DNA from: Fragilariopsis cylindrus CCMP1102
Lineage: Eukaryota > Bacillariophyta > Bacillariophyceae > Bacillariales > Bacillariaceae
Direction: 5' to 3'
Assembly (NCBI GenBank): GCA_900095095.1
Contig: FMBT01000331.1
Span: 186,001-250,000 of the forward strand
DNA length: 64,000 nt
In this document: positions 22,685 to 33,610 of the stretch, one piece after another
How the letters are laid out: each line of letters opens with the position of its first letter
How positions within the stretch are numbered: position 1 is the stretch's first letter
Notes under the pieces: generated by a model
The model's input: the letters and a program-made list of their open reading frames with translations, nothing else
Database searches by the model: none
Told to the model about the DNA's origin: nothing
Position numbers and translations under genes: made by a program

Positions 22685-23498
22685 TGTTATTGACACTAGT
22701 CGTAGAAAAAAGGAATGAAATGAACGGCAAGAAGAAAACAGAATAGGAGGTTGAGAGCGAAAGCGAGATTGGTTCTCCCTTTTTCTTATCCTGTGCACTG
22801 TAATAGTAATTTGTATATCTTGATACTCTATACTTGTGATACATATATATCGTATGCTTTCAATCTTTTAGAAGCTATCTCCATTTCTCTTTCAATTGAT
22901 ATCAAAGGATACCCCCCACATCCATTGCTCTTCTTATCGTTTTCCTTGCGGGATGTCTAAGAGTTCTCCATTCACATACACCAATCTCTGCCTTCCATAC
23001 ACTTTTCTGAGCATAACAGTTCCTTACTCCGACGATTGAAACGCCTGTACTATTTTTCCGGACTGGGGGGGGGCTCAGAGAAAATATGACGTTTCGCTTA
23101 AATTTTATTCCGCGAAAAAAGTATTAAGTCACGAGTTTAATACGACTCAGCTCAACGTCACAAGCAACATTCAACTGACACTTGAACAACATAAACAACA
23201 TTTGAATCGTCTTCAATTCTTCAAGAGAGAAATGAAACCATTGGATTGAATGCTGCTAATCTGCCTGAAAAGCATCAGCATAAGCAAGGTTTGGAGTTCA
23301 GTCCAGTCTGCATACTTGAAAACTTGTCGCCTGATTTGAAATACAACACTTGCAGTAATCGTATCGTATCGAATTGCTACGTTACGATTCATTCACTTTA
23401 CTTCACTTCAAACAAGAAAAGGGAAGGAATCGAAAGTAACTTTCGTCTTCCGTCGTCTTTTATCGTCGTTGTCGTCGTTCAATAACGGAAAAAACATC
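22685..23498. other. Intergenic, no gene seen
   Basis: About 810 bp between the methyltransferase-like gene and the carrier gene, both on plus. A G9 run occurs at 23066-23074. The last ~100 bp before the carrier ATG are TCGTCGTT-rich. No recognisable coding or RNA gene. Confidence 0.4.
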
Positions 23499-25301
23499 AT
23501 GACTATTAACAACAACAATAACAAAAACGCAAAAAACAATACAAATTCAAATTCAAATGAAGCATTAGCAGATGCATTCGCGGGTGTAATTGGAACATTA
23601 GTTTCATTATGGTGTTTTTATCCAATCGAAAGGATTAAAACAAATATCCAAGCAGGAAAGTCATTGAAACAACAACAGTCGTCAGGATCATCATCGTTAT
23701 CGTCATCTTCAGGATCGTCATCAGGATCACTACAACTACCAATAAAGGAAAAAATAAAAATAGTACTTCTAATAATTAAAAATTCATTTCGTGGATGTTT
23801 CACAAAAAGTTTACATGCCTCATCCTCCAGTTTTTGTTACTTTTATTTTTATTCATGGATTGTTTCTATTTATAATAATAATAATAATAATAATATCAAT
23901 GAAAGAAGAATAAGCAACAGCAACAGCAACAGCAACAGTAATGCGACAACAACAACCCCGTTACGACCATCCACACGATTAGTTTTATCGGCAATCGCAG
24001 CTATTATCAATACTTTGGTAACATTGCCATTAGATGTATTGTCATCGCAACAGACTGTTAATAATAATAATAATATGTTACTGAAAGATAAGAAGGAAAA
24101 GGAAGACGACGATGAGGTTGTTGATATAACAACGAATAATGATGCAATCATGTCGAAAACATGGGATTCAATCTCAATTAAAGCACCATCCTCATCAATA
24201 ACAACAAAAGCGACAACAGCGACAACAACTACAACGTATCAACAACAACAACATCAGCAGTCAACAGCTACGAGTTCGTCATCATCAGCATCAGCATCAG
24301 CATCGTCATCATCGACCGTTGAATTGGTATTCCATGAGACATGTTCGCGTTCTGAAGATATTTTTTCTCTCAACAGTCAAGATAACAATGGCGACGATGA
24401 TGAAGTCGAAGTAGAAACTGAAAACGAAAATGAAAATGAAGACGATGAAGACAAACATAATCTTAACACTAGCAATTGCAGCAGCAGCAATAATACAAGT
24501 AGTAGTAGTAACAGTAACAGTAACAGTAACAATAGTACTGTATCATCTACTAGTAATGAGGAATATATGATACGATGGAAACAACAACATAAATTAAAAC
24601 AACAAAGTCGATGTCATCAGCAACCCCAAAAAGAAAACAGAGATATACCACTCTGTAATATGACAGTTACGAAAAACATTACCTCCATGACTGCAAAAAC
24701 AACAACAACAACAACAATAAAGATCAAAACTTTCATCTCTGCATTTATTCGTCGTTATTCGAAACTATGGAAAGGATTAACACCTGCATTATTATTATGT
24801 AGTAATCCATCTATACATTATACTGTCTATGATGTATTAAAAACAAAATTATTGATGTCGAAACAACATAGTAGATCAAGATCATCATCAGGATCAAAAG
24901 GAGGAGGACAACAACAACAATTGTCTCTATCAGTATCCGATGCATTCATTTTAGGTCTATTATCAAAATTTGTTGCAACAATTGTAACATATCCATTAAT
25001 TCGTGCAAAAGTTTTATTAATGGTCGAAGAAGTAGGTAGTGAAGACAACAATGATTCGAATTCGAATTCGAATTTATTATCATCATCATCATTATGGTCT
25101 GTATTGAAAAAATCGTATTATAATGATGGTGATGGTGGAATTCAAGGTTTGTATAAGGGATGTAATTGGCAATTAATACATACACTATTAAAATCAGCAT
25201 TGATGATGACAATTCGTGAACAAATTACTGATAGATCTCGTTCATTGTTTGATGTTAAGACAAAAAAACAAACAAACAAACAAACAAAAGTGATTGAATG
25301 A
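23499..25301 (+). CDS. SLC25-type carrier, closest in pattern to peroxisomal adenine-nucleotide carriers
   Basis: A 600-residue membrane carrier; I chose the ATG at 23499 (MTINNNNNKN). All three signature half-repeats are present: YPIERIKTNIQ (about residue 42), LPLDVLSSQQ (about 178) and YPLIRAKVLL (about 500). The matching second helices include GLTPALLLCSNPSIHYTVYD and GLYKGCNWQLIHTLLKSALM. The wide spacing and the NPSIHYTVYD segment recall PMP34/PXN, which import ATP into peroxisomes in exchange for AMP. Normal carriers are ~300 residues. Here the doubling comes from Ser, Asn, Asp/Glu and Gln tracts inserted mainly between repeats 1-2 and 2-3 (24060-24700). The frame stays open through all of them. 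A mitochondrial location cannot be excluded. Confidence 0.82.
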   Translation: MTINNNNNKNAKNNTNSNSNEALADAFAGVIGTLVSLWCFYPIERIKTNIQAGKSLKQQQSSGSSSLSSSSGSSSGSLQLPIKEKIKIVLLIIKNSFRGCFTKSLHASSSSFCYFYFYSWIVSIYNNNNNNNINERRISNSNSNSNSNATTTTPLRPSTRLVLSAIAAIINTLVTLPLDVLSSQQTVNNNNNMLLKDKKEKEDDDEVVDITTNNDAIMSKTWDSISIKAPSSSITTKATTATTTTTYQQQQHQQSTATSSSSSASASASSSSTVELVFHETCSRSEDIFSLNSQDNNGDDDEVEVETENENENEDDEDKHNLNTSNCSSSNNTSSSSNSNSNSNNSTVSSTSNEEYMIRWKQQHKLKQQSRCHQQPQKENRDIPLCNMTVTKNITSMTAKTTTTTTIKIKTFISAFIRRYSKLWKGLTPALLLCSNPSIHYTVYDVLKTKLLMSKQHSRSRSSSGSKGGGQQQQLSLSVSDAFILGLLSKFVATIVTYPLIRAKVLLMVEEVGSEDNNDSNSNSNLLSSSSLWSVLKKSYYNDGDGGIQGLYKGCNWQLIHTLLKSALMMTIREQITDRSRSLFDVKTKKQTNKQTKVIE

Positions 25302-25716
25302 ATGAATATAAAAAGTAGAAGAAGAGCTGCATGATTGATCCCTTGCTACAGCTATCTATAGCAAAAACAAAATCGATTGTGTCATCCAGTCACATATAAT
25401 CGTATCTAAACAAAGTGCAGGAGATTCATTCATTCAAATTGATTCCTCGTATCTAAAGATACTGCTATACCTTTAATGTAAACTACTACCCAAAATAGTG
25501 TTATTTACAAAATGATATCTTATAGGCACGATTTTTAAAAAAAATTAATGCAAAATGAAAGTTTATATGAATTATAATAATGCTCTGCCAAAGGCTTCAT
25601 TTTTTCTTTATTAAGTGCTATATTTCAATCTTTGCCATGCATGTCTACCTTGCTTCTTTTATTGAAATCGGCAGAAACATAATGGCAGAGCGTATTTCTC
25701 TTTCTCACCCTCTCTT
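25302..25716. other. Convergent 3' intergenic region
   Basis: About 415 bp between the carrier 3' end (plus) and the 3' end of giant surface protein A (minus). AT-rich. No gene seen. Confidence 0.45.
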
Positions 25717-28700
25717 CTATACGATTGAGAAACTGGCCCTTTTCCCGTTATTGTCGGATCTTGTCGTCAAAATATCATTTCCCTCGTCACCTACTGCATA
25801 ATCGGGATCGTCCTTATAGTCACTTCCTAAGGCTGGTGCTGAAGTATTGTCAGTAAACAATGAGTCGGGAGGAGTTGCGACGCCAGACTGTACCATTTTA
25901 GCTGATTCGAACAACTTTAAGTCGTCCTCGTCGTCTTCATCTTCATATTTTTCCACGACTACGGCGGCTGTGTTAACGCCGTGAGAGAGCTTGTTTAGAT
26001 ATGTACCATGCCAACCACCAGGAGGGGACTTGCGCAAATCGATGTCCTCTACGGCGAATTGTTGTAGGTATGTAAAGATAGAATTCTTCTTATTTGTTTC
26101 AGACCGTTTTTTCGTACGATATCGAATGCAACAGCAGATGAAGAGAGCTAGAAACAATATCACCGAAGCACTAATGATAGAGTATAGAAGCTTTGGAGCC
26201 ATGCCACTCTGCACACTCGGGCCGAACCATTCCGAAGGTGCGGATGCAGAATCGTCGGCATTATCGTTAGGATTGGACGATTGCTTGCTCAAAGAGGGTT
26301 GGCTAGCCCCATTCTCTTGATTAAAAACCATTAGGAATATATCACTGTGCTCATATGGAGTGTCTCTAATTCGATGGAAGTCGCCGTTAGTATCACCGAA
26401 TACTACAGCATTACCATTTGTATCGGATGCAATTCCTCCACCACGAGCGATACGATCATCGCCATTTGATCCGACCTGTTTAGTCCAGATCTTATTTCCA
26501 CTATCTGTCTGTAGCATGGCGACGAATATGTCATCGCCGCCGGCACTTTCAGTAAATCCTTCCAATATCGCTCCGTTTTCGACGTCCCCGGCAATGTAAA
26601 TTCGACCTTGACCAGGAATAACGGCACATCCAAGAGCGACGGAAGCTGCCTCCTTTTCAGTACTACCAGAGGAGTGAGTCACTGCAAATTGTGTGGTCCA
26701 TAGAATTGCTAACGTATTGGTTTGGATTTTGGAGACAACGGCATGAACAGTAGCATCGCTATCAGATTTGATTACCGAGTCATCCATTTCGCCTCCTGTA
26801 GCGCCCACAATGTAAAAGGAGTTGCCATCATCTGGATCTGTACATACGTTCGATATCCAATCATCATCACCTGTGATCGATGAAAAGTATGCCACAGAAC
26901 GTGCTTCATCTCCTTCGGAAGCAAAAGAACCATTAGCTGTGCTAACTTTGGCCATTATGCCATCAAAGTCACCATCGCCGGATGAGGACAGAGTACTACC
27001 AACAACAATCAAAGCGTCCCCGTTGTCGACCATAGCCATACCAGAAACAAAGATAGACCTTTGGTTGGCAGTTTCCAAAGGCTTTCGCCAGTCTAGATTC
27101 ATAGTCGAATCTATAGAACCTGGAGGCATGTCATCGGCACGATTTATCGTGTGGCGTTCCACAAGAATTTCGTATTGAGTACCATACTTCACGACTCCCC
27201 CCGTAGTGAAATTTGGAAATTTTTTGCTATCGGCTTTTTCGAAGTCTGCTGAAACTTTATCGTCTCTTGATGCCAAAGAAACCACAAAGACCTGCTTGTT
27301 GTCGTTGGTTATTACTTGAATTGGATACTGGACTTTTTCATCATCAATCACGGCTCCTCCAACTAACTCGAACGACCCTCCATTATTCGCAAGATCTAAT
27401 ATCATACCATACTGTGTCGCACGGCGAGCGGTGCGTAAATCGTCCATAAGACCCGATTTTTCAGATGAACCCACAATAATCGCCTCTGATTTTCCATTAT
27501 AATCCGTTAAAGAAATAGCGCTACAAGCCTCAGGCGTTCTGTTCGTTCCATATATTTCTTCTTGCTTAAAATTCAACCTTGGTAAGGTAGCGACTGCAAA
27601 AAAGCATTGAGAAGATTGGGCTGATGCATAGGTTGCACCAGTCACATACATTGCGTTCGTGTACGAGTCGTATGTCATACCTCCAGCATACGATGGAGCG
27701 CCATAGTTAGATTGTATGGCCACACTGCTATCAGGGACGACACCATCACCATCGCCGGCCATATCGGGGGGATTGTCAACTTGGTTATCGTTTCCAACAC
27801 TCTCTCCTTGAGTCGTAGGAAAAAGAAAAGAACCATCTTTCTTGTTCACAGTCATGACCACTAAGTCTGGTGCATCGGGATTGCCTTCGTGTTGGTCGTA
27901 AAAGTTTCCTCCGGTTTCTGCATAAACGATAGCATTCCCGAACGAATCAACATCTAAACCTTGTCCGCACGCGAAACGATCATTTTCCGATGTTCCCATT
28001 TGTTGGATCCAATTCACTTCTCCCGTGCCACCATCCATTGAAGCGACGAAAATATCATCTTTACCGTACGATTTTTTCCCGTTACCGCCTTGCCCGTCCA
28101 TTTCAGCCCCGTCTTGGATCGTTCCACCCACGTACACGACATTACGTCCGTTTGAATCAGGAGTGACGGTACACGCTAATGCCTCCGCCTCAACTGGTCC
28201 ACCACCAGGCATCTTCATCGTAAAGTGTTTCAACCACATGGCACCTAGTGTTTTCAAATCGACCTTTGCGACGTACGCGTGAACAGACCCTTCTGGAGGT
28301 TGTTGGTCATCGGGGATGTCTCTTATTTTTCCCATAGTTTTTCCAACAACGTAAAATGCATCATGATCGAACCGATCATTACAAATATTTAATATCCAAT
28401 CATCTTTTTTGTTGACGGAATCTAATCGTGTCGTAGACTTATTTCCAATGGAAGGTACTAATAATTTACCATCTTCAGGATTTACTTTGAGGACAAACCC
28501 GTCCATATCTGCAACACCTTCATTGTCATTTACTTCGAAGACACCGCCCTGACCACGGGTACTACCAACGACCACGAGGACGTTACCATTACCAGCCATG
28601 ACCATCCCACCAACATCAAGACCTACATCGGTATCGACACCGAAATCAACGAACCAAGTATCGTCGAGAGTATTAGGAACTTCATCATTTTCGAGTACCA

Positions 28701-31476
28701 CAGGAGCGGCTTGTTTGGGTACATTGTTAACTTTATACTTATTGATCATCAAGAAAAAATCTGATCCATATTTTCGATTAACAGAATCCATAAATTTTGG
28801 ATAGCTGGTACCGGACGCGGTATATTCATCATTGATTTCAGTCCTTTTGGTAGCAATAGATGCAACAAATAAAGAATCCTTATCAAAAGGATGCGTTACA
28901 ACACTAACGGGATATACAGCAGGATAATTAACAATATGATTCCCCCCGATTAATTCGACGTCTGCATTCAATTGTAATATCAATCCACCAGCTTCGGCAT
29001 CGGATTCACCTTGTACCCATGATGATCCACCTGCACCACCTGCACCGAATTCGCCCTGATCGTCCATTTCTGCTACACCAATCGTATAAGCAGCATTCCT
29101 ATTCGTATCAAATGTAATAGCATTACAGGCTTCTTCTAAGTTTTGTGATCCACGTGGTGTACGTGTAATAAGATTCCCGTTATCTAAGTTAACAACACCA
29201 GTAAAACAAAGACTGGTCGGATTTAATCCTGAGTTTGTATCCATATATGTCGCGCCAGCTAACAGTACAGTGTTATCATAGGAATCGTATACGATCCCAC
29301 CCGCATATGCCGGTCCACTAATTTGTAATCCAATTGGGTTAAAAAAGTGTTCTTCTGAAAGTTCATCCAATACATCATCATCATCATCATCATCATCGTC
29401 GTCATCATCAACAACGACGTCATCAAATCTATCATCTTCACCTATCATGTCAGTGGGTTCACCGGTGGGATCTACTACGGGTGTATCTGCTGGTACATCA
29501 TCAATAATTTCATCATCATCAACAAAAAGTTCATCATCATCATCAATATCCATATCCATATTGGTTGGAGCAAAAGTGGGTTCACGTTCATCCTCAACAG
29601 CAACAGGAACAGGAACAGGATCATTATTTGATATTCCACCAACAAAATTAGAATCTTCAAATATAGTTCCTGTTGCTTCATCTAAGGACATAACAAACAT
29701 ATCTTCAACAACTTCATTTGCATCATTACCAGTATTTTCATCTGCTGATCTTGTTCGGTACATACTACCGGTAGTATCACCATAAATTATAGGATTACCT
29801 TTATTATCAATAGTTATACCTCCGTATCGTGCTACTCGATCATTACCTGTACTACCAAGTTGGGTCATCCATTCCACAGATTGAGTTGTTTTATTAATTT
29901 TAGTAATAAAAACATCATCTCCACCCTGTGATTGTTTAATAGTTGACCCTTGTACGATAGATGCATCCATATCAACAGTACCTGCAACGTAGATATAATC
30001 ACCATCCACAACACAACCCATTGCTGATCCGAATCCACTTTTACTACCACTAGTATCATCTTGATTTAATATCGCCCATTGCAATGTCCATAAATTATCA
30101 GAATCAGAAGAAGAACGATCCGATTTAACTTGTCGAATAAAAGGTTGTAAAGTTTTTGTGGGTAGTACCATAGTTGGATTATCACGCTGGATTGTGGTAA
30201 AGTCTGCTTGTTGTACACCAATATTACCCTCGGTGGCACCCACAATAAAAAAATGATCCGGATCATTCACATCATCACAGATACCAGTCACGATATCATC
30301 GGCAGCAGAACCTTCCCGTACACCATCCCCTAAAAATTCACCAGTCAATGGATCAATCACAGTAATAAATCCATCTTCATCATCACCTTCTGCTAAACCA
30401 TATCCTGGACCAATCCCACGTGTGGATCCCACCACAATCAATAAGGAATCATCTGTTGTCAAGGATGTTTTTTTATGAATAATACCACCAATATAGACTC
30501 TTGGTTTTGGATTCTCCGAAGATGGATCTAATGGAAATTCAGTCGTCCATTCTTTTGATATAGTTGTACTTGTTGTTCCAGATCCAGTGGAGATACCATC
30601 AAATTCTTCTTCACCACCACCAAATGGATCTATTGTTACTTCCGATATTTTAATTTTGGTGACATGAAAATCAAAGGAACTACCATAATGTTGATGTTTT
30701 AACCAATCCGGATATTTTTTTTGACTTTCCACAGTATTTTCAATAGAATCAATGGATGTGAGGGATGCAAAGTAGATGAAATCGTCATTAAATTTATCAG
30801 TGGTGACTGCCACTGGGTAGACAAATTGCGTAGTGGGATCATCTTTATCCACTAATGGTACCTTTTCCAAAACTGCACTTAAATTATTTTCATCTAATAT
30901 AGTGACCATCCCTTCTAATGGTATCGATGTATCCTGATTAATTATTCTTCTTTCTTTGGTACCCATCACAATTAATTGTGATATTGGAGTTGCTTTATGG
31001 ACTGTTAAGGCAGTACATGTTTCTTGTACTAAAGTACCATCAGTATTTAATTTTGATCCTCCAAAATCATTAATACCATCCTCAAATAATGAACCATCCT
31101 CATAGTATGAAAATACAATTGATGCGGTAAAGCAGGATGAACTTTTTGTGGTTTGTTCACCCGTACCAAATAATACTGCATCAGTAGCTTCACCATCTAC
31201 AAAATCAACAATATCTTGATTGTAATGTATACCTGTTATAAATAATGTCTCGTCATCTTTATCAAATACCATCCCACCAGCATAAAATGAACCCGACGAT
31301 GGTCCACTTTGTAATCCACTACTACCAATTGCATTTACTAGCACTACATTTGTGGTTGTCGTCGTTGAAAGAAACGATACTGATACCAATTGAACAAGAA
31401 GTAATAGTATTATACTACTACAACTACTACTACTACTTCTCGATGATAATTTCTTCGTCTTCATCGTCAGAGTCAT
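25717..31476 (-). CDS. Giant surface protein A: three ~550-residue beta-rich modules plus C-terminal membrane anchor
   Basis: A single uninterrupted frame of 1919 residues. A signal peptide (SSIILLLLVQLVSVSFL..., ending near VLVNA) is followed by three homologous modules starting near residues 52, 719 and 1259. Each opens with a YAGG(M/I)-[VT]-[FY]D and T/AG(I/A).Y pattern, then SCFxA, and a CxA[IL][ST] segment. Later landmarks are KYG[ST].F/Y, GSTRG(I/Q)G, DDxWI.N[VI]C.D, FY[IV]VG.T.G.[IM], GDD[VI]F[IV], NDR.A.G.G..[IV]D, and GDT[TN]G.[MF].R.R. The repeated short strands look like a beta-propeller of the SBBP/Kelch sort (inference). Modules 1 and 2 are separated by an Asp-rich linker (29390-29410). 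A transmembrane helix (LLYSIISASVILFLALFICC, about 1772) and a cytosolic tail with PPGGWHGTYLNKL follow. It is head-to-head with paralogue B. The product is probably a cell-surface or wall-membrane protein; the function is undescribed to my knowledge. Confidence 0.8.
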   Translation of the reverse strand: MTLTMKTKKLSSRSSSSSCSSIILLLLVQLVSVSFLSTTTTTNVVLVNAIGSSGLQSGPSSGSFYAGGMVFDKDDETLFITGIHYNQDIVDFVDGEATDAVLFGTGEQTTKSSSCFTASIVFSYYEDGSLFEDGINDFGGSKLNTDGTLVQETCTALTVHKATPISQLIVMGTKERRIINQDTSIPLEGMVTILDENNLSAVLEKVPLVDKDDPTTQFVYPVAVTTDKFNDDFIYFASLTSIDSIENTVESQKKYPDWLKHQHYGSSFDFHVTKIKISEVTIDPFGGGEEEFDGISTGSGTTSTTISKEWTTEFPLDPSSENPKPRVYIGGIIHKKTSLTTDDSLLIVVGSTRGIGPGYGLAEGDDEDGFITVIDPLTGEFLGDGVREGSAADDIVTGICDDVNDPDHFFIVGATEGNIGVQQADFTTIQRDNPTMVLPTKTLQPFIRQVKSDRSSSDSDNLWTLQWAILNQDDTSGSKSGFGSAMGCVVDGDYIYVAGTVDMDASIVQGSTIKQSQGGDDVFITKINKTTQSVEWMTQLGSTGNDRVARYGGITIDNKGNPIIYGDTTGSMYRTRSADENTGNDANEVVEDMFVMSLDEATGTIFEDSNFVGGISNNDPVPVPVAVEDEREPTFAPTNMDMDIDDDDELFVDDDEIIDDVPADTPVVDPTGEPTDMIGEDDRFDDVVVDDDDDDDDDDDDVLDELSEEHFFNPIGLQISGPAYAGGIVYDSYDNTVLLAGATYMDTNSGLNPTSLCFTGVVNLDNGNLITRTPRGSQNLEEACNAITFDTNRNAAYTIGVAEMDDQGEFGAGGAGGSSWVQGESDAEAGGLILQLNADVELIGGNHIVNYPAVYPVSVVTHPFDKDSLFVASIATKRTEINDEYTASGTSYPKFMDSVNRKYGSDFFLMINKYKVNNVPKQAAPVVLENDEVPNTLDDTWFVDFGVDTDVGLDVGGMVMAGNGNVLVVVGSTRGQGGVFEVNDNEGVADMDGFVLKVNPEDGKLLVPSIGNKSTTRLDSVNKKDDWILNICNDRFDHDAFYVVGKTMGKIRDIPDDQQPPEGSVHAYVAKVDLKTLGAMWLKHFTMKMPGGGPVEAEALACTVTPDSNGRNVVYVGGTIQDGAEMDGQGGNGKKSYGKDDIFVASMDGGTGEVNWIQQMGTSENDRFACGQGLDVDSFGNAIVYAETGGNFYDQHEGNPDAPDLVVMTVNKKDGSFLFPTTQGESVGNDNQVDNPPDMAGDGDGVVPDSSVAIQSNYGAPSYAGGMTYDSYTNAMYVTGATYASAQSSQCFFAVATLPRLNFKQEEIYGTNRTPEACSAISLTDYNGKSEAIIVGSSEKSGLMDDLRTARRATQYGMILDLANNGGSFELVGGAVIDDEKVQYPIQVITNDNKQVFVVSLASRDDKVSADFEKADSKKFPNFTTGGVVKYGTQYEILVERHTINRADDMPPGSIDSTMNLDWRKPLETANQRSIFVSGMAMVDNGDALIVVGSTLSSSGDGDFDGIMAKVSTANGSFASEGDEARSVAYFSSITGDDDWISNVCTDPDDGNSFYIVGATGGEMDDSVIKSDSDATVHAVVSKIQTNTLAILWTTQFAVTHSSGSTEKEAASVALGCAVIPGQGRIYIAGDVENGAILEGFTESAGGDDIFVAMLQTDSGNKIWTKQVGSNGDDRIARGGGIASDTNGNAVVFGDTNGDFHRIRDTPYEHSDIFLMVFNQENGASQPSLSKQSSNPNDNADDSASAPSEWFGPSVQSGMAPKLLYSIISASVILFLALFICCCIRYRTKKRSETNKKNSIFTYLQQFAVEDIDLRKSPPGGWHGTYLNKLSHGVNTAAVVVEKYEDEDDEDDLKLFESAKMVQSGVATPPDSLFTDNTSAPALGSDYKDDPDYAVGDEGNDILTTRSDNNGKRASFSIV

Positions 31477-31817
31477 TATTTATTTATTTCGTTTTGATTT
31501 GTTTTGATTCGTTTTGTTTTGTTTTGTTTTGTTTTCGTCGTCTGGTCAGACTTTGACTTTGACTTTGACTTTGGCTTGTGTTCCGTTGCCCGCCTTTTCA
31601 ATCTTTGTTTGTTTTTTTCTTTGTTTCTTTGTTTTGTTTTGTTTGCTTCTTAAACTGGACTCAATCAACTGTGTTGAAAAGCTTTTCAGAAACAAAACAA
31701 ACAAGAGTGACAGATATTATGCAGTTCAGATTTTTCTTTTGTGTTAATAATGCATCCACTAAGATAAGCAAGTGACCAAAACAAAAAAAATCTAAACGTT
31801 ACGTACAAAGAAATAAA

Positions 31818-32033
31818 TTTTCCTTTCGCGTTGATGACTCTACTGGAAGCATGCATAAAACGCTAGGCTATGTTGTATTGCAGTATGCACGACTCCTACA
31901 CTGCCTACTACCGTACAGATGTGCTTTTTTCCTTCGCTTTTGATCGATGACTAACTGGCGCATGCATAAACGGTAGTAAGTTGTATTACAGTATGCACGA
32001 CTCCTACTACTATATATTATGTGCATTTTTCAA
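31818..32033. repeat. ~108-bp diverged tandem duplication
   Basis: Two units share GATGACT..ACTGG, GCATGCATAAA, TTGTATT(G/A)CAGTATGCACG followed by ACTCCTAC, and a final GTGC(A/T)TTTTT. The first unit is about 31818-31925 and the second about 31926-32033. Several substitutions and small indels separate them. Confidence 0.65.
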
Positions 32034-32230
32034 TCACGACACGACGTGAAAATTCATAAAACTCAACGGCACGGCCATAATTGATGATAATATTATAGAA
32101 GAATTTTACTTACTAAATAAAGTTCGTAAAAATATTTATTTAAAATAGGCCGGAGTTATTTCGTTAAGAAAAATAGAAATAAAGAGGAGTTTTTATGAAT
32201 TTCAAATTCATTCTCTTTCAGAGCGAGCAG

Positions 32231-33187
32231 GAACATCCGCGATTTGAAAAAAATCCAAAATCAGCGATAATTCACAGCCCCCACCGCGCGAATTCAAAGT
32301 ACACTCGACTCATGAGTCCAGCACTCGACTCATCGCTCGACTCTGAGTCCAGCGCTCGACTCTCATGGGACTCAAATATCATTTAATTAACGAAAAAATC
32401 AACAAGTTTTCACTTGTATTCGTTGTTGAAATAGAAAATTATTTCCAAGGATACAGACAATGGGAATTTAATAAATCGAAGCTCCATCAATATTGCTCCA
32501 TTTACTACAAACTTTATAGACGAAATATTTCTGTTGGTACGCTTAATAAGGGAAAAACGTTTTGGTTGAATTTGGATATCTGGGGAAAATGCTATGAGTA
32601 TTTATATGGGTGGTAGGCAAATTTCGAATCGCCAGGAAGAGGTGTATAAGAGAGGTGAATTAAGAATTTAATAAACAAATTAGAGAAAAAGTACTGGTAC
32701 AGATGTCTCTATAACTGTTACATTAGTCAATGCGATGATTTTTACTTTTATTGTTACATTAAGAAAGGTCCCATTGTCAACGGGTATGTTGGACACGTTT
32801 TTTCAAAAATAAATATTATTCGTCTCTTTTACTAAGAGAAAGTTTATATTTAACACTAGACCAAATTAAACCGCAATTTTACGCATCTATTAACAGTAAC
32901 AAGAGCTTTCTTTTGAATCTACTCTTGTATTAAACAGACTAGTAAAGATGGAGATTCGATCCATTGTTTCTCCCATTGTCATGTTTTAATTATTAATTAT
33001 CAATTTTTTTAGATTTTATTATCATTCTACTCAAGAATATTTGATTCGTGAGTCGAGTGATCTCGACTCATCACTCGACTCTGAGTCGAGCTACTCGACT
33101 CAGAGTCGAGCCACTCGACTCATTTCGCGCGCGCTGGGGGGTATGATTTTTCGCTGATTTTCAATTTTTTTTAAATCGATGATGTTC
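32231..33187. mobile_element. Non-autonomous inverted-repeat (foldback/MITE-like) DNA element
   Basis: The two ends are inverted copies over about 140 bp. The left begins GAACATCCGCGATTT and the right end reads the same inwards as GAACATCATCGATTT. Both continue through AAAATCAGCGA, a C run and GCGCG, and then enter arrays of ACTCGACTC/GAGTCGAGT. The copies are roughly 80% alike by eye. CAG flanks both sides (32228-32230 and 33188-33190), a possible 3-bp target duplication. The ~670-bp centre is AT-rich and has only an 83-codon open frame (32365-32616) without any transposase motif. Superfamily is unassigned. It sits in the shared promoter region of A and B. Confidence 0.7.
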
Positions 33188-33610
33188 CAGTTCGGGAAAA
33201 TAACATGGTGAAGCGATGTATCATACCGTTAATATTATCTATCACCTGCGACGATGTGACGTGACCGCGTTTATCCCGCACCACGATCCAACCCACGATC
33301 CATCCTACAAATTTTATTACTGTGTACACTGTAACGGATCGATATTTTAGAAAAGGCACTATAGAAACAAGGGCCAAACTTTCAATTTCGCATACAGTAC
33401 AAGTACAATAAAAAGAAAGACTCAGTGTATCATATCTCTCTCTATTCTTCTTTCTTCAATCTATCTTAACCAAACTTGATTTCGAACACAAAACAACCCA
33501 ATTAAGAAGGCATTGCATCATCTAATAAACAAGGCACGAACGAAAGAGAACCAAACTTGATTTTGAACACAAAATAAAACCCATCAAGAAGGCGTCTAAA
33601 GAAAGAAATA

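Larger units (their letters stand above)
31477..33610. promoter_or_regulatory. Shared 2.1 kb divergent region between giant paralogues A and B
   Basis: This should contain both promoters. Near A there are TTTTG- and GACTTT-repeat tracts (31487-31580, 31600-31650). Then comes a ~108-bp tandem duplication (31818-32033) and a 957-bp inverted-repeat element (32231-33187). Just before B, AACCAAACTTGATTTCGAACACAAAA (33470-33495) recurs as a near-identical direct copy at 33550-33575, with AAGAAGGC(A/G)T after each copy. Confidence 0.5.

Noticed and set aside
32365-32616. 83-codon frame inside the inverted-repeat element as a transposase
   Set aside because: Too short, with no catalytic-triad pattern or DNA-binding motif. 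The element looks non-autonomous.
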